Source: Streptomyces griseoviridis
GTDB taxonomy: Bacteria; Actinomycetota; Actinomycetes; Streptomycetales; Streptomycetaceae
Assembly: GCF_005222485.1 (NCBI RefSeq)
Contig: NZ_CP029078.1
Coordinates: 2,756,001-2,820,000 of the forward strand
Reading direction: 5' to 3'
Length of the DNA stretch: 64,000 nt
Shown here: positions 18,279 to 25,715 of the stretch, piece by piece
Layout of the letters: each line of letters starts with the position of its first letter
How positions within the stretch are numbered: position 1 is the stretch's first letter
Translations under genes and position numbers: made by a program
Notes under the pieces: model-generated
Seen by the model: only the letters and a program-made list of their open reading frames with translations
What the model was told of the DNA's origin: nothing
Database searches by the model: none

Positions 18279-18962
18279 TCAGCGGACGATGGCTGCGACG
18301 GGCGCGCCATCGGGGTCGTCGCGGCCGGGGCTGAGGGCGTCGCCGAGCGTGTTGATGGCTTCGCGTTGGAGGCGGAGTCGTACGTGGGCGTAGACGTCGG
18401 CGGTGGCGCCGATGTGGGCGTGGCCGAGGAGTTCCTTGATGACGACAAGGTCGATGTCCTGCTCCAGGAGCAGGGTCGCGGTCGAGTGGCGAAGGTCGTG
18501 GAAGCGGATGCTCCGGAGCTGCACGCGGTGGAGGAGGCGGCGGAAGCGGCGGGTGAGGTTGGTGGGGGCGAGCGGCCTGCCCTTCGGGGTGGTGAAGACG
18601 AGCCCGTTGTCCGTCCATCCCGTTCCGGGTTCCTGCCGTTCTCCCCGCTGCTATTCCTGGTGGATCTTGAGGGAGCTGATGCACTCGGTGGGTAGGGCGA
18701 TGCGACATTCAAAGGCGAGCGACTTGGTGTTCAGGACGGTCAGACCCCGACTACGAGTGCGCTGGAGGGAGCGGCGGATGGCGGGCGACCGGGTGTTGAT
18801 GTCGGGGTCTTCCCAGCAGAGGCCAAGTAGTTCGCTTGTGCGGAGGCCGGTGCGCAGAGCGAGTTCGTACAGCACGTGGAACCGGTCGGTCTGGGCCGCG
18901 TTGAGGAACTAGTGGGCTTCGGCCCCTGCGGCAGAGGCCAGAACCTCCATGTGGCTGACGAG
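18279..18962 (-). pseudogene. Tyrosine integrase, decayed (in-frame stops)
   Basis: The C-terminal half reads as a phage-type integrase: LYELALRTGLRTSELLGLCWED, then FTTPKGRPLAPTNLTRRF, then FHDLRHSTATLLL (catalytic His-x-x-Arg), LLGHAHIG (His) and TADVYAHV (Tyr nucleophile). One frame is kept, but a TAG at 18651-18653 interrupts it after LKIHQE and another TAG stands upstream of FLNAAQTDRF at about 18915. The N-terminal half is absent. It cannot make a full recombinase unless stops are suppressed. The last 130 bp are duplicated at 22103-22235. Confidence 0.85.
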
Positions 18963-19048
18963 TGCGGGGGAGCCTCGATCGGCTGCGCCCGGCAGGGACG
19001 GGAGTCGGGTGGGTCAGCGCGGTGCGGCGCCTGGGCGAGCGAGGCGGG

Positions 19049-19285
19049 TCACGTCTGGCGCCAGGTCCGCCAGGGGCGGGTGATGATCTCCCGGTAGGTG
19101 TGGTGCGACGGGTTCTGGCCGCAGTGCCGCAGTACCCAGTCCTGCGGTTCGGCGAAGTCCTCGCTTGTCGGCGAGGTCTCTCCGTCCACGGCGCACTGCA
19201 TCGCGTACAGGACCGGCTCCGCGTCCGGCTCGCGGTCGGGCTGGAGAGTCCAGGTCTCGTAGCGCAGGACCGAGCGAGGGGTCAC
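19049..19285 (-). CDS. DUF7848-like small protein of integrative elements
   Basis: 78 aa from GTG 19285, which overlaps the stop of the upstream gene (GTGA), implying translational coupling. The pattern is SVLRYETWTLQPDREPDAEPVLYAMQC... CGQNPSHHTYREIITRPW: two Cys, a Trp/His pair and an RPW ending, as I recall for the small DUF7848-type proteins next to AICE regulators. Function unknown; a DNA- or nucleotide-related accessory role is only a guess. Confidence 0.65.
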   Translation of the reverse strand: MTPRSVLRYETWTLQPDREPDAEPVLYAMQCAVDGETSPTSEDFAEPQDWVLRHCGQNPSHHTYREIITRPWRTWRQT

Positions 19286-19524
19286 CGTCCCCACCTCCGG
19301 TTGGCCACGGCCACCTTCGCGCTCAACTCCTCCGTCGGAGTCGGCGTACGCACGTCCTCGGGCGGAACGTCCCACTCCCGGCCACCGCGTGGCGGTCGAA
19401 GCTGCACGTACGGCCCCACATGTCCCATCACCACGCCCACCTTGCCGTTCCGCCGGTCGACCACCAGGGCGCCGGCATCGGGCGAGACGATGTGCCCGCC
19501 GGTATCAGGGGTGGGGGCCGTCAT
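19282..19524 (-). CDS. Small hydrophilic protein, integrative-element associated
   Basis: 80 aa from ATG 19524. The core GALVVDRRNGKVGVVMGHVGPYVQLRPPRGGREWDVPPEDV reads as a small beta-barrel fold, and such proteins recur beside XRE regulators in Streptomyces. It overlaps the DUF7848-like gene by four bases and is divergent from the XRE-phospholipase D gene. The 255 bp up to 19780 form their shared promoter region. No function known. Confidence 0.6.
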   Translation of the reverse strand: MTAPTPDTGGHIVSPDAGALVVDRRNGKVGVVMGHVGPYVQLRPPRGGREWDVPPEDVRTPTPTEELSAKVAVANRRWGR

Positions 19525-19779
19525 CGTGACCACCCCGGCGAGGCGGCGTGCGACCGGGCGTCCAGTCGCAGGGCGGGAACACATGGGGTGGCGCTCATTC
19601 GCACGGTGACGCTCCTCGGCGGCGTTGATGCGTGCCCCTGGGCCTGTTGGTGCCGCAGGGTCGGCACCGATCCTCACGCCGGTCACCGGGACGAAGGAAC
19701 CTCCACCAAACCTCACTTCGGGACGTCCCGCACCCTGTAGAACGTCCCTGGTGCCGTCCTGAGGCGAAGGGGGAGACTC

Positions 19780-20526
19780 GTGCCGAACGAGAGACTACGA
19801 GCCGTCATGGCGGCGGGAGGCTGGACGTACGCCGCACTCGCTCAGCAGGTCGAGGTCGACCCCAAGTCGGTCGAGCGCTGGGTGAACCTCGGGCGTATCC
19901 CACGTCGTGCCACTGCCCTCCAGGCGGCCAAAGCCCTGGGAGAAGACGTGCACGCACTCTGGCCGACGCTCCGCCAGGCCCGCCCCGCCCGCGCCATCAG
20001 CCCTGAGTTGGTGGCGCTCTACGGGCAGCGGGCCGACATCCCCGTCTCGGCGTTCACCGACCTGATGGCCCAGGCCCGGGAACGGATCGACATCCTCGTC
20101 TACGCGGCAGTCTTCCTCCACGAGGCCTACCCGCGGCTGAACGAACTCCTCACCGAACGCGCCGCCGAAGGCTGCACCGTCCGCATCGCGATCGGGGACC
20201 CCGACAGCGACAACGTCCAAGCCCGCGGCCAGGAAGAGCGGTTCGGCCACGGCATCGAATCCCGCTGCCGCCTCGCGCTCATGCACTACAAGCCGGTCGC
20301 CGACACCCCCGGCATCGAAGTCCGCACCCACGCAACCACGCTCTACAACTCCCTCTACCGCGCCGACGACCAGCAACTCGTCAACGCACACGTCTGGGGC
20401 GTCAACGCGTACGCCGCCCCCGTGTGGCACCTTCGCCGACACGAGACAGGCGGCATGTTCGACACCTACGCCGACAGCTTCGACGCCGTGTGGGCGACCG
20501 CAACCCGCGTACGAGAGGAAGGCTGA
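19780..20526 (+). CDS. XRE-type regulator fused to a phospholipase D-like domain (DUF5919-like)
   Basis: 248 aa. Residues about 1-62 are an HTH (YAALAQQVEVDPKSVERWVNLGRIPRR). Residues about 85-240 are a PLD-like fold without clear HKD motifs: DLMAQARERIDILVYAAVFLHEAYP, IAIGDPDSDNV, LYNSLYRADDQQLVNAHVWG. These two-domain proteins are typical of actinomycete integrative elements, where they pair with NUDIX hydrolases. The NUDIX gene starts two bases after its stop. Probably senses a small molecule or nucleotide and controls the element; inferred. Confidence 0.8.
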   Translation: MPNERLRAVMAAGGWTYAALAQQVEVDPKSVERWVNLGRIPRRATALQAAKALGEDVHALWPTLRQARPARAISPELVALYGQRADIPVSAFTDLMAQARERIDILVYAAVFLHEAYPRLNELLTERAAEGCTVRIAIGDPDSDNVQARGQEERFGHGIESRCRLALMHYKPVADTPGIEVRTHATTLYNSLYRADDQQLVNAHVWGVNAYAAPVWHLRRHETGGMFDTYADSFDAVWATATRVREEG

Positions 20527-20528
20527 CC

Positions 20529-20999
20529 GTGGCCCGCACCGAGTACTACGACGACCCCAATGCGCCCAAGCCGAACAGCATGGTCGTCGCTGCCTCCGCC
20601 GTCGTCACCGACGATCATGGGCGCATCCTCCTCCAGCGCCGCCGCGACAACAACCTATGGGCACTGCCCGGAGGCGGCATGGACCTCACCGACTCCCTGC
20701 CCGGCACGGCAGTCCGCGAGGTCATGGAAGAGACCGGCCTCGACGTGGAGATCACCGGCCTGGTCGGCACCTACACCGACCCGAAACACATCATCGCCTA
20801 CACCGACGGCGAGGTCCGCCGCCAGTTCAACGTCTGCTTCACCGCCCGCATCACCGGCGGCCGGCTGGCAATCTCCGACGAGTCCACCGAGCTCCGGTTC
20901 GTGCCGCCGGACGAGATCGAGCAGTTGCCGATGCACCACACCCAACGACTCAGGCTCCAGCACTTCCTGGAACAGCGTGAGAAGCCGTACCTGGGCTGA
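20529..20999 (+). CDS. NUDIX hydrolase
   Basis: 156 aa from GTG 20529. The NUDIX box reads GGMDLTDSLPGTAVREVMEETGL (given here as spacing: Gly-x5-Asp-x7-REVMEETG), with Asp replacing the first Glu of the consensus, so metal binding may be altered. Family members hydrolyse nucleoside-diphosphate-linked compounds. It is the distal gene of the integrative-element remnant. Its 3' end (EIEQLPMHHTQRLRLQHFLE...) and downstream bases recur at 22242-22410 and 23376-23480. Confidence 0.85.
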   Translation: MARTEYYDDPNAPKPNSMVVAASAVVTDDHGRILLQRRRDNNLWALPGGGMDLTDSLPGTAVREVMEETGLDVEITGLVGTYTDPKHIIAYTDGEVRRQFNVCFTARITGGRLAISDESTELRFVPPDEIEQLPMHHTQRLRLQHFLEQREKPYLG

Positions 21000-21060
21000 A
21001 CCGTCTGACGGCAGTAGCGACGGCAACACCCATGGATTTCCCCGCACAACCACGCACGCC
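20951..21060 (+). repeat. NUDIX-tail repeat, copy 1 (within and after the intact NUDIX gene)
   Basis: Begins CAGGCTCCAGCACTTCCTGG, runs through the NUDIX stop and CTGACGGCAGTAGCGACGGC, and ends near CACAACCACGCACG. Copies 2 (22306-22410) and 3 (23376-23480) differ by only a few substitutions over about 90 bp. Copies 1 and 2 continue as similar sequence through GACCTGC(A/G)AA(G/A)AAGCAG into a HINT junction. Confidence 0.85.
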
Positions 21061-21118
21061 AGCGGAACCCGAAACACGTCCTGACCTGCAAAGAAGCAGT
21101 TGGAGCGGTGCCGCGTAG

Positions 21119-21541
21119 CACACGCACTATGTGGTGGCCGGGGATGCTCCGGTCCTGGTTCATAACTGCGGAGAAGGAACGGCCACGGTCTACTTGGACC
21201 CGGTGGAAAAGCACGCGACCGTGAAGGTTGAGACAGCGGATGAGGCGCTGCATACCGAACAAGTAGGCGTCCCCGGTACGGATGCAGTGCCCGCGATTCG
21301 CACGGAGCCGCACGCGCCCACTACGATTAAGGTGCGGATTCCATTGTCAAACCCGGGAGGCGCTCTAGCCTTCCATGAAGTGACTTTGGGGAGGAATCTT
21401 GGCCGCTACAACGTCGACAGCCGAAGTTGTGTTACGTACCGTGCTGAAGTTCTACGCGCAGGAGGGGTCTCAGATCTCCCGGATATGTCGTCATCCATTG
21501 AGCTGACGAAGTACTTGATCCGGCGACACAATGCCGGGTGA
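21119..21541 (+). pseudogene. Orphan toxin module 2 fused to a HINT C-terminal remnant
   Basis: A TAG at 21116 is followed by an open frame that starts with the last 18 HINT residues (HTHYVVAGDAPVLVHNCG) and continues 123 residues to 21541. The module has one His in EKHATVKVET and one Cys in YNVDSRSCVTYRAEVLRAGG. A His early and a Cys in an (N)-x-CxTx context late recalls permuted papain-like (NlpC/P60-like) enzymes, but similarity is weak. Without the RHS-HINT carrier it should be silent. GTG 21131 has no near ribosome site. It would become a toxin tip by recombination at the HINT segment. Confidence 0.65.
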
Positions 21542-21550
21542 CAGGGGAAG

Positions 21551-21970
21551 ATGATGTCAGTACCTGATGATTGGGCATGGCTGGAAGAGATGCCCGAGGG
21601 ATGGCCAACCCCGGCAGAAATTACCGGCCCAACAGCCGCGCCAGCCACGAACCTGGTCCTGTTGATGTTGAGTAGCGAAATGCTCGGCAACGATCTGGTG
21701 GAACTGATCGGTGAATTCATCGCCGAGGACGCGAGGTACAACCGTTGGATTGGCGCGGAAGGAAAGCGTGAGCTATCTATGCGTCAAGTAGCTGAATGCT
21801 CCGCACTGCTTCGGGAGTGTACAAAATCGATTTACGAGGCGTGGTGCAACTTCTCTCAGGTACATGAGAGAGAACTGAGGGCAGCAGAGTCAGCTTTGCC
21901 TGAAAGGCGTGCACTGTTCGTCAATATCAATTCCGCATCCGAGAAGCTGCGTAACGCGAGAATGAAGTGA
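21551..21970 (+). CDS. Putative immunity protein for orphan toxin 2
   Basis: 139 aa, ATG 21551 preceded by AGGGGA, starting nine bases after the toxin-2 stop. Mostly helical, acidic, with no membrane segment: WLEEMPEGWPTP, LSSEMLGNDLVELIGEFIAEDARYN, a long helix with Arg/Glu (QVHERELRAAESALPERRALF). No family recognised. Position and the lower GC it shares with the toxin module argue for cognate immunity. It has its own ribosome site, so it could be made even if the toxin is not. Confidence 0.6.
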   Translation: MMSVPDDWAWLEEMPEGWPTPAEITGPTAAPATNLVLLMLSSEMLGNDLVELIGEFIAEDARYNRWIGAEGKRELSMRQVAECSALLRECTKSIYEAWCNFSQVHERELRAAESALPERRALFVNINSASEKLRNARMK

Positions 21971-22060
21971 GACTGCGCGCGTGATGCATCAAATCCAGCA
22001 AGTTTGCATGGAGGCTGATGCAGCCTAACCCTAGCGTCACCCATTGGCTCCAGCGGAATA

Positions 22061-22098
22061 GAGGAGCCTCGCCAGAGTCGATTCTGGCCAGGCTCCTC
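22061..22098. terminator. Hairpin terminator after toxin-immunity cassette 2
   Basis: GAGGAGCCTcGCCAGA and TCTGGCcAGGCTCCTC pair with one mismatch around a short loop. It holds the same position relative to cassette 2 as the 18214 hairpin does to cassette 1, but the sequence differs. Confidence 0.75.
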
Positions 22099-22102
22099 GG
22101 GT

Positions 22103-22410
22103 GTTTGACGGCAACGGCAGCAGACGGCGACGGCAGTTGGGGTGTCGGTGCCGTCCTCGGTTGGGCTGAGGGCGCCGTTCAGAGTGTCGAGGTTTGGCGT
22201 TGGAGGTGGAGTCGTACGTGGGCGTAGACGCCAGCCATCGCTCGAGATCACCGGCCTGGTCGGCACAGAAATCGAGCAGTTGCCGATGCACCACACCCAA
22301 CGACTCAGGCTCCAGCACTTCCTGGAACAGCGCGAGAAGCCGTACCTGGGCTGAACCGCCTGACGGCAGCAGCGACGGCAACAACCCCGCACAACCACGG
22401 ACACCCACGC
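22103..22410. mobile_element. Collapsed second copy of the integrative element (integrase tail joined to NUDIX tail)
   Basis: 22103-22235 matches the integrase 3' region 18253-18400 with gaps (TTTGACGGCAACGG..., GGAGGTGGAGTCGTACGTGG). It is joined near 22240 to NUDIX codons EITGLVGT (equivalent to about 20746-20770), which are joined in frame to EIEQLPMHH and the NUDIX end (stop 22354). So the interior of the element is gone and the NUDIX gene has a 140-150 bp internal deletion. The segment 22306-22410 is NUDIX-tail repeat copy 2. Confidence 0.75.
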
Positions 22411-22472
22411 ACTTCACCGGACCAGCGAACTGCGCTTGACCTGCGAAAAAGCAGGTCGAAGGCTTCGCGCAG

Positions 22473-22916
22473 CACACGTACTATGTGGTGGCGGGCGCTA
22501 CTCCGGTGCTTGTGCACAATTGCGGTGACGGCACCACGGTCTATCGGGGAGTTGCGGAAGTGAGCAGCGAGACCGGCGACTTCAACCCCGCCTTTGATGA
22601 TGCGGTGTAAGGAATTAGAAGGCCGCGGGGCGGGGATTCGACGCCTGATATTCACCATCGCGGTATGACCGATAGTGACTACACCAGCTGGACCACTAGT
22701 CCCGCTGCCGCTATTCGAGCGGCTACCCGAGGTGGAGGTAGTGGAGTTGCCATTAGAGCCACCATCCCCAGCGGACGTTTCCACGTCCATGTAAACGATC
22801 AGCCATGGGTCGAAGATGACCTTCGCGGCGAGGCTGAAGTGATCATCCAAGGGGTCATGCAAGGTCGAGCCAGGGCGGCATGGCCCGGTGCGCGACTAGA
22901 GGATCTCGGGTTCTGA
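22473..22916 (+). pseudogene. Orphan toxin module 3, ADP-ribosyltransferase-like, with HINT remnant and nonsense codon
   Basis: Opens with HTYYVVAGATPVLVHNCG (22473-22526), then GDGTTVYRGVAEV... to a TAA at 22608-22610, then continues in the same frame to 22916. The pieces together show the R-S-E layout of ADP-ribosyltransferases: VYRGV (Arg), TSWTTSP (Ser-Thr-Ser-like) and RGEAEVII (Glu). FHVHVNDQPWVEDDLRGEAE resembles tips of other actinobacterial polymorphic toxins. The nonsense codon removes the Ser and Glu motifs, so the module is dead or kept as a sequence reservoir. A second ATG at 22665 yields only the last 83 residues. Confidence 0.7.
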
Positions 22917-22926
22917 TAATTAAGCT

Positions 22927-22960
22927 CTGGTGGGCGGTACCTGCAGGTACCGCCCACCAG
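22927..22960. terminator. 34-bp perfect palindrome between toxin 3 and its immunity gene
   Basis: CTGGTGGGCGGTACCTG is followed at once by its exact complement, 17-bp arms with no spacer. It lies 11 bp after the toxin-3 stop and 20 bp before the next start. As RNA it would fold into a stable hairpin with a minimal loop, a terminator or attenuator. As DNA a perfect palindrome with a KpnI-like GGTACC core in each arm could also be a protein-binding or cruciform site. Confidence 0.6.
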
Positions 22961-22979
22961 CGTTCTCAATGGAGTCATC

Positions 22980-23375
22980 TTGGCGAGTTTGCAAGAAGTG
23001 TCCACTCTGAAGATTGCGGAGCTACTTCGAAGGGCCAAATGCCAGTCGTTGCTTTTGCTGCCGCCTCCCGTTGTGCCGGAAATCTTTGAGGAGGTATCCG
23101 GTTTGATCCGCGTCGGAGTTGGGCCGAGGTCCACACTTCGAGGCACGTATCGAGACCGGTATTCCACACTGGATGAATTCCGGAAGAATAGATTTGGATG
23201 GCGGGACTTCTTTGCAGTTCTCGACGAGGATGACCCTCCGGTTGGCCTATTCACCGTCCAGGGGGGCGGGTGGAGCTTGATCGCTCTTACCGACGAAAGC
23301 GTGGAGGGTGTTCTCGCGGCTTTGGTGGCGCCACCTCAGTCCTTTGAATGGCCAAAGGATGCGGAACGTGCCTGA
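22980..23375 (+). CDS. Putative immunity protein for the ADP-ribosyltransferase-like toxin
   Basis: 131 aa from TTG 22980, chosen because GGAG (22971-22974) is properly spaced. Mixed alpha/beta protein: IAELLRRAKCQSLLLLPPPVVPEIFEEVSGL, FFAVLDEDDPPVGLFTVQGGGWSLIALTDESVEGVLAALVAPP. No recognised family. Its stop codon abuts NUDIX-tail repeat copy 3. Assignment rests on position after a toxin module and on non-host base composition. Confidence 0.55.
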   Translation: MASLQEVSTLKIAELLRRAKCQSLLLLPPPVVPEIFEEVSGLIRVGVGPRSTLRGTYRDRYSTLDEFRKNRFGWRDFFAVLDEDDPPVGLFTVQGGGWSLIALTDESVEGVLAALVAPPQSFEWPKDAERA

Positions 23376-23480
23376 CAGGCTCCAGCACTTCCTGGAACAG
23401 CGCGAGAAGCCGTACCTGGGCTGAACCGCCTGACGGCAGTGGCGACGGCAACAATCCCGCACAACCAGACAGACACCCAC
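23376..23480 (+). repeat. NUDIX-tail repeat, copy 3
   Basis: Starts CAGGCTCCAGCACTTCCTGG directly after the stop of the preceding gene and matches copies at 20951 and 22306 through CTGACGGCAGTGGCGACGGCAACAA. Unlike copies 1 and 2 it is not followed by a recognisable HINT junction. The 120 bp after it are unassigned. Confidence 0.8.
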
Positions 23481-23607
23481 ATACCTCGTCGGGCCCGCCA
23501 ACCGCCTTTTGCCAGTCGGAGCGCGGCTTCGGCGTGTGCAGCCTCGGACCTGGATCGGTCGACGTGTTCGATTCGGGAATCGTCGGCTTCGGAAGAGTGG
23601 AGGACTG

Positions 23608-24144
23608 GTGACGTTCCGTGGAGAAGAGAGATCTCAGGCTGATCTGGTTGAAGCACTCACCGACGGCACGGGGCGGGATGCCAGGTCCATCGCAGCCGGG
23701 CATCCCGAGGTCGCTCAGCTCATCGCCTCCTGGATCCGGGAAGCCGCTCACGCGGGTAACTGGACACGGGTCGACAAGTTCGCCAACTTGGCCGCCCCCT
23801 TGCGGGCGCCGGGCCCGGGCGGGGCAATTCAGGAGATTCTGGATTCGGACGCCGCAGGGTTCAACAAAGAGGATCTCGTGGAGATCCTTGGCGAGATCCG
23901 GGAAACGGACGCGGTCGCCTGCCTGTTCAGGGTGGCGGAAGGTTCGGTAGACGAGGACGCTCCGGCGTACTGGCTGTGCCAGAAGGTCATCTCTTCTCTG
24001 GGGGATATCGGCACGCCGGAAGCCCTTCTACGCCTTCGCCGGATGACGTCCCAACCGTGGCCCGACATTGTCCGATGGCATGCGGCTGTCGAACTCGGGG
24101 TCGAGGACGAGCTCGGCTTTGACGAAGACCAAATGCTGGGGTAG
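23608..24144 (+). CDS. HEAT-like repeat protein, orphan immunity candidate
   Basis: 178 aa from GTG 23608 (GGAGG four bases upstream). Repeated helix pairs: AQLIASWIREAAHAGNWTRVDKFANLA, EDLVEILGEIRETDAVACLFRVAE, VISSLGDIGTPEALLRLRRMTSQPWPDIVRWHAAVELG. This is an alpha-solenoid as in HEAT-type immunity proteins. The TAG at 24142 is followed in the same frame by 66 more coding-like codons (PELRAVVQAGDAEHLP... to 24345), so the gene may itself be shortened by a nonsense change. No toxin module stands before it. Inferred as a leftover immunity gene. Confidence 0.6.
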   Translation: MTFRGEERSQADLVEALTDGTGRDARSIAAGHPEVAQLIASWIREAAHAGNWTRVDKFANLAAPLRAPGPGGAIQEILDSDAAGFNKEDLVEILGEIRETDAVACLFRVAEGSVDEDAPAYWLCQKVISSLGDIGTPEALLRLRRMTSQPWPDIVRWHAAVELGVEDELGFDEDQMLG

Positions 24145-24372
24145 CCGGAACTCCGGGCGGTTGTGCAGGCGGGCGATGCCGAGCATCTTCCGCTGGACGC
24201 CGTCGCCCGTGCGCTGATCGTCCTTCTAGTCGAGTCGCCATCTCTGCCGGAACAATTGAATACGAGATTTCCTTTGACTCACGAACGGACCGACGGTCTG
24301 AAACAGATCTCGCAGCACGTTGCTCCAGAGACACCGGACGCTTAAAGGGTGACATAAAAGGGTGACACTTTA

Positions 24373-24522
24373 ATGCTGTTTGAAATAGAGTTGCACAAAT
24401 TCTACTGGGGCAAGCTGGAATTTGGTTGCGGTGAGAGCGCCTACCATCTCCCTGACAGGATCATCGAGCTCATGACACTTGATCAGGGGTCACCAGCCAG
24501 GCGCGAGAGGCGCTCATGCTGA
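24373..24522 (+). pseudogene. Start of another small protein, truncated
   Basis: 49 codons from ATG 24373: MLFEIELHKFYWGKLEFG then CGESAYHLPDRIIEL and a short foreign tail. The first 36 residues look like the N-terminus of a family of Streptomyces HEAT-like proteins; the remainder is lost and the frame ends at 24522 as GC returns to the chromosomal level. This marks the right end of the island. Between 24345 and 24372 AAAGGGTGACA occurs twice. The rest of 24145-24707 shows no other gene. Confidence 0.4.
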
Positions 24523-24707
24523 TCGAGCAGGGCCGGAAGAGGCTCCGGGCGGTTCGGGACTCTGCGGTAGAGCGAGCACGTACCGCACGTGCGGGCGGTC
24601 GGGGTGGGTGGCGTCGAGGAATGTGGCGGTCCAGCGGCGCCGTGGTCAGTCCCCCCGCCTCGACGCGCGGAGGGCAGGCGTACCGACGCGCTGCCCTCCG
24701 CCGGGGG

Positions 24708-25436
24708 TCAGTCCTTCTTCAAGTGCCGCCCGAAGAAGCGGTTTCCGTCCTCCAGCTCGAACCAGGGGGTGCCCGTGTGGCCGCCCATGTTGGCGTGCAG
24801 GGTCTTCTCCTCGCTGGCGAAGGTGTCGAACAGGTCCAGGGCGCGCTCGCGGGGGTTGCCCTCGTCGTCCCACTGGAGCAGGAGGAGGAGCGGGATCGTG
24901 ATCCGCCTCGCCTCCTCGCGTTGGGCGCGCGGCACATAGCCTCCGGCGAAGAAGCCCGCTGCGGTGATGCGGGGATCGGTCGCCGTCAGCCGGATGCCGA
25001 GTGCTGTCCAGCCCGAGTAGCCGACCGGGCCGTCGATCTCGGGCAGTTCGAGGAGGGCGTCCAGAGTGGTCCGCCACTCCGGGACCGCGTTCTCGACCAG
25101 GGGGCCGATGAGGGATTCGAAGATCTCGTCGACCGGATCGCCGGCCCGCATCGCCCGGCGCAGGTCGGCGCGCGCCTGCTCGTCGGTTGCGGAACGGGGG
25201 CGGGTTCCGCAGCCCGCGGCGTCGATGGTGGCCACCGCGTAGCCGTACGCCGCCGATCGGAGGGCTCGGGCCACCAGCCTCGGCTCGTTCTTGGGGAGGC
25301 CGTTGTTGTGGGCCATCAGGATCAGCGGGGCCGGTGCGGCGGACGCGGGTGTCCACAGGGTGCCGGGGATCTCGCCGAGGGTGAACTCGCGGGCGAGGAC
25401 GCCGTCGTCGAGACGTCGCTCTGAGGTGAAGCGCAT
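24708..25436 (-). CDS. Alpha/beta hydrolase (dienelactone-hydrolase-like)
   Basis: 242 aa from ATG 25436. Core order fits a DLH-type hydrolase: LILMAHNNGLPK (oxyanion region), VATIDAAGCGTRP, nucleophile elbow GYSGW (Ser), LLLLQWDDEGNP (acidic residue) and GGHTG (His). It lacks a signal peptide. Esterase or lactonase activity is likely; substrate unknown. It is divergent from the F420-type oxidoreductase at 25716, with a shared intergenic region containing a palindromic operator. Confidence 0.85.
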   Translation of the reverse strand: MRFTSERRLDDGVLAREFTLGEIPGTLWTPASAAPAPLILMAHNNGLPKNEPRLVARALRSAAYGYAVATIDAAGCGTRPRSATDEQARADLRRAMRAGDPVDEIFESLIGPLVENAVPEWRTTLDALLELPEIDGPVGYSGWTALGIRLTATDPRITAAGFFAGGYVPRAQREEARRITIPLLLLLQWDDEGNPRERALDLFDTFASEEKTLHANMGGHTGTPWFELEDGNRFFGRHLKKD

Positions 25437-25689
25437 GGTCGTGCCTTTCGGGAGTGCTCTGGAACGGCGCTCCCGGACGACCTATCGCCCGGCCGTGACC
25501 CTGGAGGGGAGCACCCATGTCTGAACTGCGTTCACGGGTACCACCTCCTCGTTCTCTCGCACGGCCACCGGGACGGTAGCAGGGGACTCGGCCGTCCACC
25601 AACGGCTTTTCGTCCCGTTCGTCTTCGGTCACCGCGGTGTTCTGGACCGGTCGCGTCGCCTGTCGTACAGTCGCAGGCACGGAGCCGAT

Positions 25690-25704
25690 GTGACGGATCG
25701 TCAG
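25690..25704. promoter_or_regulatory. Palindrome (G)TGACG-N3-CGTCAG (shared motif, copy 3)
   Basis: GTGACGGATCGTCAG keeps 5 of 6 arm pairs. It ends 11 bp before the LLM oxidoreductase start, and CAGGAGG of the ribosome site directly overlaps it, so a bound repressor would block initiation. Confidence 0.6.
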
Positions 25705-25715
25705 GAGGCCGGCAG

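Larger units (their letters stand above)
18256..21060. mobile_element. Remnant of an actinomycete integrative element (AICE-like)
   Basis: Gene set: a broken tyrosine integrase, a DUF7848-like protein, a small hydrophilic protein, an XRE-phospholipase D-like regulator and a NUDIX hydrolase. This is the accessory and integration end of pSAM2/SLP1-type elements. No replication or TraB-type transfer gene is present, so only one end survives. Its two extremities, the integrase 3' end and the NUDIX 3' end, are repeated farther along the toxin island. I could not identify tRNA-derived att sites. Confidence 0.6.

Noticed and set aside
22142..22354. A second NUDIX gene
   Set aside because: It is a chimera of integrase-tail sequence and an internally deleted NUDIX 3' end, without NUDIX box or start signals.
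24163..24345. Separate 60-aa gene
   Set aside because: No ribosome site; it is in frame with the preceding HEAT-like gene and more likely its 3' part after a stop.
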